A program made the position numbers and the translations under genes. The notes under the pieces were generated by a model. That model was not told the origin of the DNA. It did not search any database and was given only the letters and a program-made list of their open reading frames with translations. Shown here one piece after another: positions 8,964-18,144 of a stretch of 64,000 nt of DNA. Numbering within the stretch: the stretch's first letter is position 1; every line of letters begins with the position of its first letter. Source of the DNA: Auraticoccus monumenti (GTDB taxonomy: Bacteria > Actinomycetota > Actinomycetes > Propionibacteriales > Propionibacteriaceae); contig NZ_LT629688.1 in assembly GCF_900101785.1 (NCBI RefSeq), positions 2,728,001 to 2,792,000 of the forward strand, written 5' to 3'.

Positions 8964-11246
8964 TCAGCGGATCGAGGAGCGGAACCGGCGCAGCCGCAGC
9001 GAGTTCGTCACCACGAACACCGACGACAGCGCCATCGCCGCCCCCGCCACCATCGGCGTCAGGAAGCCCAGAGCGGCCAGCGGGATCGCCGCCACGTTGT
9101 AGGCGAAGGCCCAGAACAGGTTGACCTTGATGGTGCGCAGGGTCCGTCGGGCCAGCCGCACGGCGTCCACGGCCAGCCGCAGGTCCGGACGCACCAGCGT
9201 CACGTCACCGGCCTCCATCGCGGCGTCGGTGCCCGAGCCCATGGCCAGCCCCAGGTCCGCGGTGGCCAGCGCGGCCGCGTCGTTGACCCCGTCGCCCACC
9301 ATGGCCACCCGGCGGCCCTCCGCCTGCAGCGCCCGCACCACCGCGACCTTGTCCTCCGGGCTCACCCCGGCGTGCACCTCCTCGATGCCCAGCGCCGCCG
9401 CCACCCGGTGCGCGACCACGGCGTTGTCCCCGGTCAGCAGCACCGGCCGGAGCCCCAGCGAACGCAGCCCGGCGACGGCCTCGACCGAGGTGTCGCGGAG
9501 CCGGTCGGCCACCACGACCACCCCGATGGCGGTGCCGTCGCGGGCCACCAGGACGGCCGTCCCGCCCTGCTCGCCCTCGGCCAGGGCGTCCAGCAGGTCC
9601 TCGTCCACCGGAACGCCCTCGGCGCGCAGCAGCGCCGCACGCCCCACCAGCACCGGGTGCTCGGCCCCCGGCGGACCCACCCGGCCGCGGACGCCCGCGC
9701 CGGGCAGGGCGGTGAAGTCCGAGACCGGCAGCAGCGCCCCGCGACGGCGGGCCTCGGCGGCGACCGCACGTCCCACCGGGTGCTCGGAGTGCTCCTCCAG
9801 CGAACCGGCCAGCGCCACCAGCGTGTCGGCGTCGACCCCCGACCCCGCGGCGGGCAGCGCCGCGGCGAAGGTCATCTCGCCGGTGGTCAGGGTGCCGGTC
9901 TTGTCCAGCACCACCGCGTCCACGCTCCGGGTCGCCTCCAGCGCCTCCGGGCCCTTGATCAGGATCCCGAGCTGAGCGCCGCGGCCGGTCCCGACCATCA
10001 GCGCGGTCGGGGTGGCCAGGCCCAGCGCGCAGGGGCAGGCGATGATCAGCACCGCCACCGCCGCGGTGAAGGCCGCGGTGGTGCCGAGCCCGAGCGCGAT
10101 CCAGGCCGCCAGGGTCACCAGCGCGATCCCGACCACCACCGGGACGAACACCCCGGAGATGCGGTCGGCCAGCCGCTGCACCCGCGCCTTGCCGTTCTGC
10201 GCCTCGTCCACCAGCCGGGCCATCCGGGCCAGCTGGGTGTCCTCACCCACCCGGGTGGCCCGCACCACCAGCCGTCCGCCGGAGACCAGCGACCCGCCGG
10301 TGACCGCGGACCCCGGCTCCACCTCCTGCGGCACCGGCTCACCGGTCAGCAGCGACACGTCGACCGCGGCGCGCCCGCGCACCACCTCGCCGTCGGTGGG
10401 CACCTTCCCGCCCGGGCGGACCACCACGTGGTCCCCGACCGCCAGGCGCTCGATCGCGACGAGCTCGACCCGGTCGCCGTCCGGCCCGTCGGGCAGCAGG
10501 TCCGCCTCGCGCGCCCCCAGGTCCAGCAGTGCGCGCAACGCCGCACCCGAGCGCCGCTTGGCCCGGGCCTCGAACCAGCGCCCGGCCAGCACGAAGGTGG
10601 TGACGGCGGTGGCCGCCTCCAGGTAGACCTCGTCGGTGCCGCCACGCTCCAGCGGTGAGCCCATGCCCTCCATCGGCGCCCGCCCGGCGGTGCCCCACAG
10701 CAGGGCCCACACCGACCAGAGCAGGGCGGCCAGGGTGCCCACCGAGACCAGCGTGTCCATGGTGGCCGCGCCGTGGCGCAGGTTCTGCGCGGCGGCACGG
10801 TGGAAGGGCCAGCCACCCCAGACCACCACCGGGGCGGACAGGGTCAGCGCCATCCACTGCCAGTCCTCGAACTGCAGCACCGGGACCATCGAGACCAGCA
10901 CCACCGGCAGGCTCAGCACCGCCGAGACGAAGGTGCGGTGGCGCAGGTCCGCGTCGGGGCCACCCTCGGGGGCCTCGGCGTCCTCCTCGGCGCGGCGGGG
11001 GACCCGGGCGACGTACCCGGTCGCCTCCACGGCGCGCACCAGGTCCTCGGTGCTGACCGCGCCGGTGTGCTCCACCACGGCCCGCTCGGTGCCGTAGCTG
11101 ACGCTGGCCGTGACGCCGTCCAGCTTGTTGAGCCGCCGCTCGATCCGGTTCGCGCAGGAGGCGCAGGTCATCCCCTCGATGTCGAGCTCGACACGGGTGG
11201 CAGGGGGAACCGTCACTCCCGTGACCTGGTCGGTGCGGCTGCTCAT
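8964..11246 (-). CDS. copA: copper-translocating P1B-type ATPase
   Basis: 760 aa inner-membrane pump that exports Cu(I) using ATP. There is one N-terminal heavy-metal-associated domain with MTCASC (Cys28/Cys31), eight predicted membrane helices, the transport-site CPCALG (near residue 402), the phosphorylation motif DKTGTLT (near 447), the nucleotide-domain EEHSEHPVG and the hinge GDGVND (near 650). The CPC motif plus the copZ and csoR neighbours make copper more likely than other metals. It is the last gene of the csoR-copZ-copA unit, with AGAGAGG as ribosome site before ATG 11246 and an 11-nt gap to copZ. Confidence 0.94.
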   Translation of the reverse strand: MSSRTDQVTGVTVPPATRVELDIEGMTCASCANRIERRLNKLDGVTASVSYGTERAVVEHTGAVSTEDLVRAVEATGYVARVPRRAEEDAEAPEGGPDADLRHRTFVSAVLSLPVVLVSMVPVLQFEDWQWMALTLSAPVVVWGGWPFHRAAAQNLRHGAATMDTLVSVGTLAALLWSVWALLWGTAGRAPMEGMGSPLERGGTDEVYLEAATAVTTFVLAGRWFEARAKRRSGAALRALLDLGAREADLLPDGPDGDRVELVAIERLAVGDHVVVRPGGKVPTDGEVVRGRAAVDVSLLTGEPVPQEVEPGSAVTGGSLVSGGRLVVRATRVGEDTQLARMARLVDEAQNGKARVQRLADRISGVFVPVVVGIALVTLAAWIALGLGTTAAFTAAVAVLIIACPCALGLATPTALMVGTGRGAQLGILIKGPEALEATRSVDAVVLDKTGTLTTGEMTFAAALPAAGSGVDADTLVALAGSLEEHSEHPVGRAVAAEARRRGALLPVSDFTALPGAGVRGRVGPPGAEHPVLVGRAALLRAEGVPVDEDLLDALAEGEQGGTAVLVARDGTAIGVVVVADRLRDTSVEAVAGLRSLGLRPVLLTGDNAVVAHRVAAALGIEEVHAGVSPEDKVAVVRALQAEGRRVAMVGDGVNDAAALATADLGLAMGSGTDAAMEAGDVTLVRPDLRLAVDAVRLARRTLRTIKVNLFWAFAYNVAAIPLAALGFLTPMVAGAAMALSSVFVVTNSLRLRRFRSSIR

Positions 11247-11257
11247 CAGGACCTCTC

Positions 11258-11464
11258 TCAGACCAGCTGGTAGCCGGCCTCGTCGACCGCGGCGGAGACG
11301 TCCTCGCGGGAGACGGGCTGGTCGCTGGTGACGACGACGGAACCGGAGGACAGGTCGACCTGGACGCCGGTGACGCCGGCGATCTCGCCGACCTCCTCGG
11401 TGACCGAGGCGACGCAGTGCTCGCAGGTCATGCCGGTCACGGTCCAGGTGGTGCTGCTGCTCAT
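11258..11464 (-). CDS. copZ: copper chaperone, heavy-metal-associated domain
   Basis: 68 aa, a single ferredoxin-like HMA domain. GMTCEHCVASV (Cys14 and Cys17) is the Cu(I)-binding CxxC loop, and the fold ends with DEAGYQLV. It would carry Cu(I) to CopA or CsoR in the cytoplasm. AAGGAG lies 6-8 nt before ATG 11464. It sits between csoR and copA in one transcription unit, which explains its copper induction. Confidence 0.9.
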   Translation of the reverse strand: MSSSTTWTVTGMTCEHCVASVTEEVGEIAGVTGVQVDLSSGSVVVTSDQPVSREDVSAAVDEAGYQLV

Positions 11465-11495
11465 GCTCGTGCTCCTTCGGTGGGTGGGGTGCCGC

Positions 11496-11786
11496 TCAGG
11501 ACCGGACCAGCCGGCTGATGGCGTCGGTGGCTTCCTTGATCTTGACCTGCGCCTCGTCGTCGCCCGCACGGGCGGCGTCCACGACGCAGTGGGTCATGTG
11601 CTCCTCGAGCAGACCCATCGAGACCGCGTGCAGCGCCTTGGTCATGGCGCTGACCTGGGTGAGGATGTCGATGCAGTACTTCTCCTCCTCGACCATCCGC
11701 TGCAGCCCGCGGGCCTGGCCCTCGATGCGGCGCAGCCGCTTGAGGTAGTCGTCCTTGCGCTGGATGTAGCCGTGCTGGTGCTCCAC
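11496..11786 (-). CDS. csoR: copper-sensing transcriptional repressor CsoR
   Basis: 96 aa four-helix DUF156 repressor. The Cu(I) ligands are all present: Cys38 in YCIDILTQ, and His63 and Cys67 in LEEHMTHC. When Cu(I) binds, CsoR leaves its operator and the copZ-copA genes are expressed. GTG 11786 is preferred because GAGGAGG stands 5 nt upstream and it gives the usual family N terminus. An alternative GTG at 11807 would add seven residues and sits 5-6 nt after the -10, so a leaderless form could also be made. The operator lies directly upstream. Confidence 0.92.
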   Translation of the reverse strand: MEHQHGYIQRKDDYLKRLRRIEGQARGLQRMVEEEKYCIDILTQVSAMTKALHAVSMGLLEEHMTHCVVDAARAGDDEAQVKIKEATDAISRLVRS

Positions 11787-11815
11787 GCGTCCTCCTCGGT
11801 CGGTCACGCCACACC

Positions 11816-11832
11816 ATACCCCCCTAGGGTAT
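11816..11832. promoter_or_regulatory. CsoR operator overlapping the csoR -10
   Basis: ATACCCCCCTAGGGTAT is a near-palindrome of the known CsoR-box type (ATACC/CCC...GGGTAT). On the minus strand its end overlaps TATGGT (11817-11812), a good -10 placed just before the csoR start. Binding would therefore block RNA polymerase, giving autoregulation of csoR-copZ-copA. The divergent aldo/keto reductase gene starts 35 nt away and has its own -10 at 11855-11860, so it may also be affected. Confidence 0.8.
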
Positions 11833-11866
11833 GAGGTGCGAACCCGGGCCTCGATACGGTCCCGGC

Positions 11867-12760
11867 ATGAGCCCCGCCGCGGTCCCCACCACGCCCCTGA
11901 CGCTCGGCACGTCCTTCCTCGGCGCCCGCGGGGACGCCGCCCGGACCGCCGAGCTCGCCGACCGGCTGCTGGCCTCCCCGCACGCCATCGACACCTCCAA
12001 CGCCTACGCCGGCGGTCGCAGCGAGCAGCACCTGGGGGCGGCGGTGCACCGGGCCGGCGGCCTGCGCGCAGGGCAGATCATCTACTCCAAGGCCGACGCC
12101 GACCCGCGCACCGGCGTCTTCGACCGCGACCGCGTGCTCACCTCGCTGGAGGAGTCGCTGCACCGCCTCGAGGTCGACCACCTGCCGCTCTACCACCTGC
12201 ACGACCCGCAGCCCCGCCCGGTGGCTGAGCTGATGGCGCCCGGCGGCGCGGTGGAGACGCTGGTGCAGCTGCGCGAGGAGGGGGTGGTGGGAGCGATCGG
12301 CATCGCGGCGGGCCCGCGCGAGATGGTGCACGAGTACGTCCGCACCGGCGCCTTCGACGCGGTCCTGACCCACAACCGCTTCACCCTGGCCGACCGCAGC
12401 GCCCGACCGCTGATGGAGACCGCGCGCGAGCAGGGCATGACGGTGTTCAACGCCGCACCCTTCGGCGGTGGAGTGCTGGCCGACCCCTCCAAGCAGGAGT
12501 ACGGCTACCGGCCGCTGCCGGAGGAGCTGGTGCGCTGGATCGAACGCCTCCGCGAGCTGGCCCGGGACCACCACGTCGAGCTGGCCGCGGCCGCGCTGCA
12601 CTTCTCGGTGCGCAGCGACCTGGTCGACTCCACCGTGGTCGGCATCACCACGACCGAGCGGCTGCGCCAGCTCGAGCGGCTGGCCACCTCCGTGGTCCCC
12701 GACGCCTTCTGGTCCGACCTGGACGGGCTGGGTGAGCCGCCGGCCAGCGGCACCGACTGA
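11867..12760 (+). CDS. aldo/keto reductase
   Basis: 297 aa TIM-barrel oxidoreductase, probably NADPH dependent. Typical pieces are IDTSNAYAGGRSEQHLG (Asp and Tyr of the active site), YSKAD (Lys) and PLYHLHDP (His). The C terminus has the cofactor-binding TVVGITTTERLRQLERL. It resembles the D-threo-aldose dehydrogenase / L-fucose dehydrogenase branch, but the substrate cannot be told from sequence. TACGGT at 11855-11860 is 6 nt before ATG 11867. It is divergent from csoR and shares the 80-bp region that holds the copper operator. Confidence 0.83.
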   Translation: MSPAAVPTTPLTLGTSFLGARGDAARTAELADRLLASPHAIDTSNAYAGGRSEQHLGAAVHRAGGLRAGQIIYSKADADPRTGVFDRDRVLTSLEESLHRLEVDHLPLYHLHDPQPRPVAELMAPGGAVETLVQLREEGVVGAIGIAAGPREMVHEYVRTGAFDAVLTHNRFTLADRSARPLMETAREQGMTVFNAAPFGGGVLADPSKQEYGYRPLPEELVRWIERLRELARDHHVELAAAALHFSVRSDLVDSTVVGITTTERLRQLERLATSVVPDAFWSDLDGLGEPPASGTD

Positions 12761-12784
12761 CCCTGGTGTGGCACGATCGCAGCC

Positions 12785-13189
12785 ATGGAGTGGGCGATGG
12801 CCGTGGTCGCGGTGGCGGTGCTGGCGATCGGGGCCGTCGCGGCGACCGGACGGCTCGGCGGGATGGCCGAGGAGCCGGTCCGCGACTCCCTGCGCCGGCC
12901 CCTTCCCCCGCACCCGCTCGGTGAGCAGGACGTCGTCGCCGTGCGTCTCGGGGTGGCCCTGCGCGGCTACTCGATGACCGAGGTCGACGAGCTGCTGGAG
13001 CGGCTGGCCCGTGAGGTGGGGGAGCGCGACGAGCGCATCGCCGCCCTGGAGCACCAGCTCAGCACCCAGGACGTCCACCTCGGTGCGCTGGAGCGCGAGC
13101 GGGACGAGCGCCAGGTGCGCCCGTCGGACCGCGACGACCTCGAGTCCGCCGAGGTCTTCGGTCCCCGCCCGCAGGAGCGGTCGGCGTGA
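12785..13189 (+). CDS. DivIVA-domain membrane protein
   Basis: 134 aa. One N-terminal membrane helix (about 4-22), a short Pro/Arg linker, then a short DivIVA-like segment VVAVRLGVALRGYSMTEVDE, followed by a coiled coil (about 65-110) and a polar tail. Such proteins are common next to tag in actinobacteria and may act in cell-pole or wall organisation; the function is not established. Its TGA overlaps the GTG of tag, so the two are translationally coupled. A CACGAT hexamer 7 nt before the ATG is a weak -10. Confidence 0.75.
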   Translation: MEWAMAVVAVAVLAIGAVAATGRLGGMAEEPVRDSLRRPLPPHPLGEQDVVAVRLGVALRGYSMTEVDELLERLAREVGERDERIAALEHQLSTQDVHLGALERERDERQVRPSDRDDLESAEVFGPRPQERSA

Positions 13190-13790
13190 GCGAGTCGGGT
13201 GCGGTCACCGACTCCGGCGCGGTGGTCGGCGCCGACGGGCTGCTGCGCTGCCCCTGGGGTCTGTCCACCCCCGACTACGTCCGCTACCACGACGAGGAGT
13301 GGGGCCGCCCGGTGCGCAGCGCGGCCGGGCTCTACGAGCGGCTCACCCTGGAGGCCTTCCAGTCCGGGCTCAGCTGGCTGACCATCCTGCGCAAGCGGCC
13401 GGCCTTCCGTGCCGCCTTCGCCGGCTTCGACCCCGAGCGGGTGGCGGCCTTCGGGCCGGAGGACACCGCGCGCCTGCTCACCGACGCCGGCATCGTGCGG
13501 AACCGGCTCAAGATCGAGGCGGCGGTGACCAACGCGCGGGCCGTGGTGGCCATGGGTGAGGACTTCACCGCCACCGTGTCGGATTCGCCCAGCCCGACCG
13601 CCCGCGCCCGACGCGGCTGACCGACGTCCCCGCCAGCACCCCGGAGTCGCGCCAGCTCTCGAAGGCGCTCAGGGCGAAGGGGATACGCTTCGTCGGGCCG
13701 ACCACCGCCTACGCCCTGATGCAGGCGGTCGGTCTGGTCGACGACCACCTGGTCGACTGCCACGTCCCACCCGGGGCGGCCGCAGCCTGA
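13186..13790 (+). pseudogene. tag: 3-methyladenine DNA glycosylase I, frameshifted
   Basis: Tag excises 3-methyladenine from alkylated DNA. Frame one runs from GTG 13186 with LRCPWG (zinc Cys), YHDEEWGRPV (zinc His), LEAFQSGLSWLTILRKRP (Glu of the active site) and up to DFTATVSD. The C terminus is in another frame: FAQPDRPRPTRLTDVPAS, then KGIRFVGPTTAYALMQAVG and DDHLVDCH (the other zinc His/Cys) to the stop at 13790. The break is at about 13582-13584, where one base, or a 3n+1 deletion, is missing. All known functional residues survive on either side, so a recent lesion or a sequence error is likely. It is the M. tuberculosis Rv1210 equivalent. Confidence 0.8.
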
Positions 13791-13812
13791 GGGTCTCGAG
13801 CACAGGAGCCTG

Positions 13813-14298
13813 ATGTACCGACTGAGCGTGGACGTGTGGAGCCCGGCCAGCCCGGAGCAGATCTGGGACGTGCTGCTCGACTGGCGCGGCCAGCACCGGT
13901 GGATCCCCTTCACCTCGGTGGAGGTGGTGGAGGGAACCGGGTACGACGTGGGCGACCGGGTGCTGGCGGTGAGCCGTCCGGGCCCCGGCCGACGCCAGCG
14001 CGGGCTGGTGGACCGGATGCGGCTGACCCGGGTGATCCCCGGCCACCTGCTCGAGGTCGAGCACCTGGGGCCCCAGTTCCGCGGTCGCGGCGAGTTCAAG
14101 CTGGTGGTGGCCGAGGGTCCCTCCTGCACCGGCACGACCATCCGCTGCACCGAGGACGTCACCGGTCCGCTGCTGGTGGTGAGGGCCGCCGCCCTGGCCG
14201 GACCGGTGGTGCGGCCGCTGCTGGCGCGCAGCCTGCGCACCCTCTCGGAGGTGGCGCTGCGCTCGAGCACACCCGGTGCCGCGGGACGCGCCTCCTGA
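13813..14298 (+). CDS. SRPBCC-fold (polyketide cyclase/dehydrase-like) protein
   Basis: 161 aa. START/Bet v1-like hydrophobic-pocket protein: an N-terminal strand MYRLSVDVWSPASPEQIWDV leads into a helix, the middle has WIPFTSVEVVEGTGYDVGDRV, and a long C-terminal helix begins near PVVRPLLARSLRTLSE. No catalytic residue can be assigned; the ligand is unknown. AGGAG lies 6 nt before ATG 13813. It follows tag by 22 nt and precedes DUF3117 in the same direction. Confidence 0.75.
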   Translation: MYRLSVDVWSPASPEQIWDVLLDWRGQHRWIPFTSVEVVEGTGYDVGDRVLAVSRPGPGRRQRGLVDRMRLTRVIPGHLLEVEHLGPQFRGRGEFKLVVAEGPSCTGTTIRCTEDVTGPLLVVRAAALAGPVVRPLLARSLRTLSEVALRSSTPGAAGRAS

Positions 14299-14382
14299 GC
14301 GGACTACCGCCCCCTCCCCACGGCGGGGCCCCGATGCGGGATAATGATGGACGTTCCGTTGGACACAGAGATGAGGAATGGC

Positions 14383-14550
14383 ATGGCTGCAATGAAGCCC
14401 CGTACGGGTGACGGTCCCATGGAGGTCACCAAGGAGGGCCGCGGAATCGTGATGCGGGTTCCTCTCGAGGGCGGCGGCCGCCTGGTCGTGGAGCTCAACG
14501 CCGATGAGGCAGCGGAGCTGGCCGGGGCCCTCCAGGCCGTCATCAGCTGA
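14383..14550 (+). CDS. DUF3117 small conserved protein
   Basis: 55 aa, beginning MAAMKPRTGDGPMEVTKEGR and continuing with VPLEGGGRLVVELN. This almost invariant actinobacterial protein (M. tuberculosis Rv1211) has no known function. ATG 14383 is supported by GAGGA 7-11 nt upstream and by family length. A GATAAT hexamer at 14338-14343 is a likely -10 about 40 nt upstream, so this gene has a leader, unlike many neighbours. A strong hairpin follows it. Confidence 0.9.
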   Translation: MAAMKPRTGDGPMEVTKEGRGIVMRVPLEGGGRLVVELNADEAAELAGALQAVIS

Positions 14551-14568
14551 ACCGGACCTGCTGACGCC

Positions 14569-14593
14569 GGCTCCGCACCCTCGGTGCGGAGCC
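14569..14593. terminator. hairpin terminator between DUF3117 and glgA
   Basis: GGCTCCGCACC, a 3-nt loop CTC, then GGTGCGGAGCC: a perfect 11-bp stem placed between two convergent genes. There is no T run, as is usual in this group. It could end transcripts from both sides. Confidence 0.75.
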
Positions 14594-14619
14594 GTCGTCG
14601 TCCCCGGACCCGACCGGGC

Positions 14620-15831
14620 TCAGCCCCGGTGCCGGGCGAGCGCCTGGCGGTAGACGTCCACGGTCTGCTCGGCGATCGCGGACCAGGAGAACTCCTCGGT
14701 GCAGCGCCGCCGTCCGGCCACCCCGTACCGGCGGGCCCGCTCCGGGTCGGCCAGCAGCTCGTTCAGCCGGGCGGCGAAGTCGGCCTCGAAGGCGGCCACC
14801 GCCTCGGGGTCGCCGGCCCAGGCGGGGTCGTAGTCGACCAGCAGCCCGGTCTCACCGTCCACCACCACCTCGGGGATGCCACCCACCGCGCTGGCGACCA
14901 CGGCGGTCTCGCAGGCCATCGCCTCCAGGTTGACGATGCCCAGCGGCTCGTAGACCGAGGGGCAGGCGAAGACGGTGGCGTGGGTGAGCACCTGCCGGAC
15001 GCTGGCCCTGGGCAGCATGTCCTGCACCCAGATCACCCCGCCGCCGCGGGCCGCCTCGAGCCGGGCGAAGGCCTCGGTGAACTCGGCCGCGATCTCGGGG
15101 GTGTCCGGGGCACCGGCCAGCAGCACCACCTGGACGTCGGGGTGCAGCTGCTCGGCCGCCCGGACCAGGTGCACCAGACCCTTCTGGCGGGTCACCCGGC
15201 CCACGAACACCACCGACGGGCGGTCGGGGTCCATGCCGAGCCCCCGCACCACGTCGGTGCCGTGGTCGGGGGCGAACTCCTCGGTGTCGATGCCGTTGCG
15301 CACGACGTGCACCTTGTCGGGGTCCAGCTCGGGGTAGGAGGCCAGCACGTCGCGACGCATCCCGGCGCTGACCGCGATCACCGCGTCCGCGGCCTGGTAG
15401 GCCGTCCGCTCCGCCCAGGAGGAGAGCCGGTAGCCCCCACCGAGCTGCTCGGCCTTCCACGGCCGGTGCGGCTCCAGGGAGTGGGCGCTGACCACGTGCG
15501 GCACGTCCAGCAGCAGACCGGCCAGGTGGCCGGCCAGGTTGGCGTACCAGGTGTGGGAGTGCACCAGGTCCGGGGGCGACTGCTCGAGGGCGGCCACCAT
15601 CGACAGGTCGGCGCCGAAGACGCGCAGCGCGGCGTTCGCCCCGGCGGGGAAGTCCTCGCGGTGGGCCGTCGCCCCCTCCCGCGGCTCCCCGGTGCACTGC
15701 ACGTCGACCTGGCAGAGGCGCCGCAGCTGCGGCACCAGCTGGGCGACGTGCACCCCCGCCCCTCCGTAGACCGACGGCGGGTACTCCCGGGTCAGCACCG
15801 ACACCGACAGCGGTGGAGCCTCTGCACTCAT
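14620..15831 (-). CDS. glgA: GT4-family glycogen synthase / maltose-1-phosphate synthase
   Basis: 403 aa glycosyltransferase with two Rossmann domains. The N-terminal acceptor loop is [15 protein letters not shown]; the C-terminal donor domain has [16 protein letters not shown] and [16 protein letters not shown], with the conserved Glu. In M. tuberculosis the homologue (Rv1212c, renamed GlgM) joins ADP-glucose and glucose-1-phosphate to give maltose-1-phosphate for alpha-glucan synthesis, rather than acting as a classical glycogen synthase; the same may hold here. ATG 15831 is used instead of an upstream ATG because it fits the family. It is divergent from glgC, which makes its ADP-glucose. 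Confidence 0.9.
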   Translation of the reverse strand: MSAEAPPLSVSVLTREYPPSVYGGAGVHVAQLVPQLRRLCQVDVQCTGEPREGATAHREDFPAGANAALRVFGADLSMVAALEQSPPDLVHSHTWYANLAGHLAGLLLDVPHVVSAHSLEPHRPWKAEQLGGGYRLSSWAERTAYQAADAVIAVSAGMRRDVLASYPELDPDKVHVVRNGIDTEEFAPDHGTDVVRGLGMDPDRPSVVFVGRVTRQKGLVHLVRAAEQLHPDVQVVLLAGAPDTPEIAAEFTEAFARLEAARGGGVIWVQDMLPRASVRQVLTHATVFACPSVYEPLGIVNLEAMACETAVVASAVGGIPEVVVDGETGLLVDYDPAWAGDPEAVAAFEADFAARLNELLADPERARRYGVAGRRRCTEEFSWSAIAEQTVDVYRQALARHRG

Positions 15832-15941
15832 GCGGGCATCGTGGCACGCGGACGCGCGGGCGTCAGCAGGTGGGCTTCGCGGGCGAGACGCCACGGCGCG
15901 GCTGTTGTGCCCCTGGCCCGCGCTCGCCTAGGTTCTCGAGC

Positions 15942-17162
15942 ATGGCCCGACCAAAGGTGTTGTCGATCGTCCTGGCCGGTGGCGAGGGCAAGCGGCTGAT
16001 GCCGCTGACCATGGACCGGGCCAAGCCCGCGGTCCCGTTCGGGGGCACGTACCGTCTGATCGACTTCGTGCTGTCCAACCTGGCCAACTCCAACCTCCGC
16101 CAGATCGCGGTGCTGACGCAGTACAAGTCGCACTCCCTGGACCGCCACATCTCGCTGACCTGGCGGATGTCGACGATGCTCGGCAACTACGTCACCCCGG
16201 TGCCGGCCCAGCAGCGCCTCGGCCCCCGCTGGTACCAGGGCAGCGCCGACGCCATCCACCAGTCGATGAACCTGGTCAACGACGAGGGCCCTGAGTACGT
16301 GGTGGTCTTCGGCGCGGACAACATCTACCGGATGGACATCGACCAGATGCTCCAGCAGCACATCGCCTCCGGGCTGGGCTGCACCGTGGCCGCGATCCGG
16401 GTGCCGCGCAGCGAGGCGCACGCCTTCGGGATCATCGACTCCGACGCCGAGCAGCGGATCGCGCAGTTCCTGGAGAAGCCGGCCGACCCGCCCGGGCTGC
16501 CCGACGCGCCGGAGGAGTCCTTCGCCTCGATGGGCAACTACATCTTCACCACCTCCGCGCTCAAGGAGGCCCTGAGCGAGGACGCCGCGAACCCCTCCTC
16601 CCGCCACGACATGGGCGGGGACCTGATCCCCTGGTTCGTGGACCGCGGGCAGGCCCAGGTCTACGACTTCCGCGACAACATGGTCCCCGGCAGCACCGAG
16701 GAGGACCGCGACTACTGGCGCGACGTGGGGACCATCGACGCCTTCCACCACGCCCACATGGACCTGGTGTCGGTGAAGCCGGCGTTCAACCTCTACAACG
16801 CGGACTGGCCGATCTGGACCTACGTGCCGCAGCAGCCGGGTGCGAAGTTCGTGCTGCGCGGCAACGCCGAGGAGTCCATCGTCAGCCCGGGCTGCATCAT
16901 CTCCGGCGGCGACGTCGACTCCTCGGTGCTGTCGCCCAACGTCCGGGTGGACAAGTGGGCCAACGTGGAGCACTCGGTGGTGATGGAGCGGGCCCGGATC
17001 GGGCGCAACGCGGTGGTCCGCAACGCCATCCTGGACAAGGGCGCCATCATCGACGACGGGGCCGAGGTCGGGGTCAGCCACGAGCACGACCGGGCCCGCG
17101 GGTTCACCGTCTCCGACGGCGGCATCACGGTGGTCGGCAAGAACGTCCGGGTCACCGTCTGA
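15942..17162 (+). CDS. glgC: glucose-1-phosphate adenylyltransferase
   Basis: 406 aa ADP-glucose pyrophosphorylase: glucose-1-phosphate plus ATP gives ADP-glucose and PPi. The nucleotide-binding loop [11 protein letters not shown] is at residues 12-22, followed by [15 protein letters not shown]; the sugar-phosphate site is in [10 protein letters not shown] and the C-terminal half is a left-handed beta-helix ([10 protein letters not shown] onward). TAGGTT at 15929-15934 is 7 nt before ATG 15942, so a leaderless transcript is likely. The divergent glgA/glgC pair is the conserved glucan-synthesis unit of actinobacteria. Confidence 0.95.
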   Translation: MARPKVLSIVLAGGEGKRLMPLTMDRAKPAVPFGGTYRLIDFVLSNLANSNLRQIAVLTQYKSHSLDRHISLTWRMSTMLGNYVTPVPAQQRLGPRWYQGSADAIHQSMNLVNDEGPEYVVVFGADNIYRMDIDQMLQQHIASGLGCTVAAIRVPRSEAHAFGIIDSDAEQRIAQFLEKPADPPGLPDAPEESFASMGNYIFTTSALKEALSEDAANPSSRHDMGGDLIPWFVDRGQAQVYDFRDNMVPGSTEEDRDYWRDVGTIDAFHHAHMDLVSVKPAFNLYNADWPIWTYVPQQPGAKFVLRGNAEESIVSPGCIISGGDVDSSVLSPNVRVDKWANVEHSVVMERARIGRNAVVRNAILDKGAIIDDGAEVGVSHEHDRARGFTVSDGGITVVGKNVRVTV

Positions 17163-17180
17163 GCGGTCCCGGAGCGGTCC

Positions 17181-18119
17181 TCACCGCCCGGTGCGGACGT
17201 TGAAGCGACGAGCCGCGCTGGAGCCCAGCACGGTCAGCGCCCGGACGGTGCGCGAGCCCAGCTTCTCCTCGGCCTCGTGTCCCAGGACCGTGCCGGTGTC
17301 CTCGTCAGGGGCGCCCGGCAAGAGCCGGGACACGATCCCCATCGCCCGGCTGGTGGTGCCCGGGACCAGCCCGTGCACCCGGGTCGCGATCTTGGCCAGC
17401 ACCGTGAGCGTGATCCGCGAGCGTCCGGCCAGGGTCGCGTCGACGATGGCCCGGGCGGCGCGCTCGGCGTCCATCGACAGCAGCGGCAGGGACGCCGCGG
17501 GGGCGAACCAGGCGTACTCCGCACCCTGGTCGCCGGTCATCCGTGCCATCTCGTGGGAGCCGGTGCGCATCAGCCCGGGGATCACGGTGGTGGCGGTGAC
17601 GCCGGTGCCGGACAGCTCCGAGCTCAGCCCCTCGGAGAACCCGACGGCGCCGAACTTGGCCGCGGCGTAGGGGAGCAGGTGCGGCGGGGCGACCACGCCG
17701 CCGATGGAGCCGATGGTCCCGATCCGGCCCCGGCGGCGGCTGCGCATGCCCGGCAGCACCGCCCAGGTGAGGTTCACCGGGCCCATCAGCATGGTCTGCA
17801 CGGCCTCGTCGAAGTGGTCCAGCGTCATCGCCTCGGCCGGGCCGACCTGGATCACCCCGGCCACGGAGAACAGCACCTCGACCGGTCCGTGGTCGCGCTC
17901 GAGCTCGCTGACCAGCTCCTGCACCTGGGTCCGGTCGCCGACGTCGACGACGTGCCCGGTCACCCGGCCGTGCACGGAGAGCAGCTCGACGGCGGCGTCG
18001 ACCTGGGTGCGGGTGCGGGCGCACAGCGCGACCCGGTGCCCGCGACGCAGCAGCTCGCGGGAGATCAGCAGTCCGAGCCCGCGGGAACCGCCGGCGACCA
18101 GGGCAAGGGGAGCATCCAT
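17181..18119 (-). CDS. short-chain dehydrogenase/reductase
   Basis: 312 aa Rossmann oxidoreductase. The cofactor motif GGSRGLG is at residues 11-17 (classical TGxxxGxG variant), Ser of the active site is in IGTIGSIGG, and YAAAK holds the catalytic Tyr and Lys. The C-terminal 80 aa extend past a standard SDR core and include RITLTVLAKIATRVHGLVPG. Substrate unknown. TAGCGT (18132-18127) is 7 nt before ATG 18119. It is convergent with glgC and just downstream of the methyltransferase gene on the same strand. Confidence 0.85.
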   Translation of the reverse strand: MDAPLALVAGGSRGLGLLISRELLRRGHRVALCARTRTQVDAAVELLSVHGRVTGHVVDVGDRTQVQELVSELERDHGPVEVLFSVAGVIQVGPAEAMTLDHFDEAVQTMLMGPVNLTWAVLPGMRSRRRGRIGTIGSIGGVVAPPHLLPYAAAKFGAVGFSEGLSSELSGTGVTATTVIPGLMRTGSHEMARMTGDQGAEYAWFAPAASLPLLSMDAERAARAIVDATLAGRSRITLTVLAKIATRVHGLVPGTTSRAMGIVSRLLPGAPDEDTGTVLGHEAEEKLGSRTVRALTVLGSSAARRFNVRTGR

Positions 18120-18144
18120 GGCGCCGACGCTACGTCACGGCCTC

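Noticed and set aside
17163-17180. Terminator between glgC and the SDR gene
   Set aside because: The 18-bp gap has no stem longer than a few bases.
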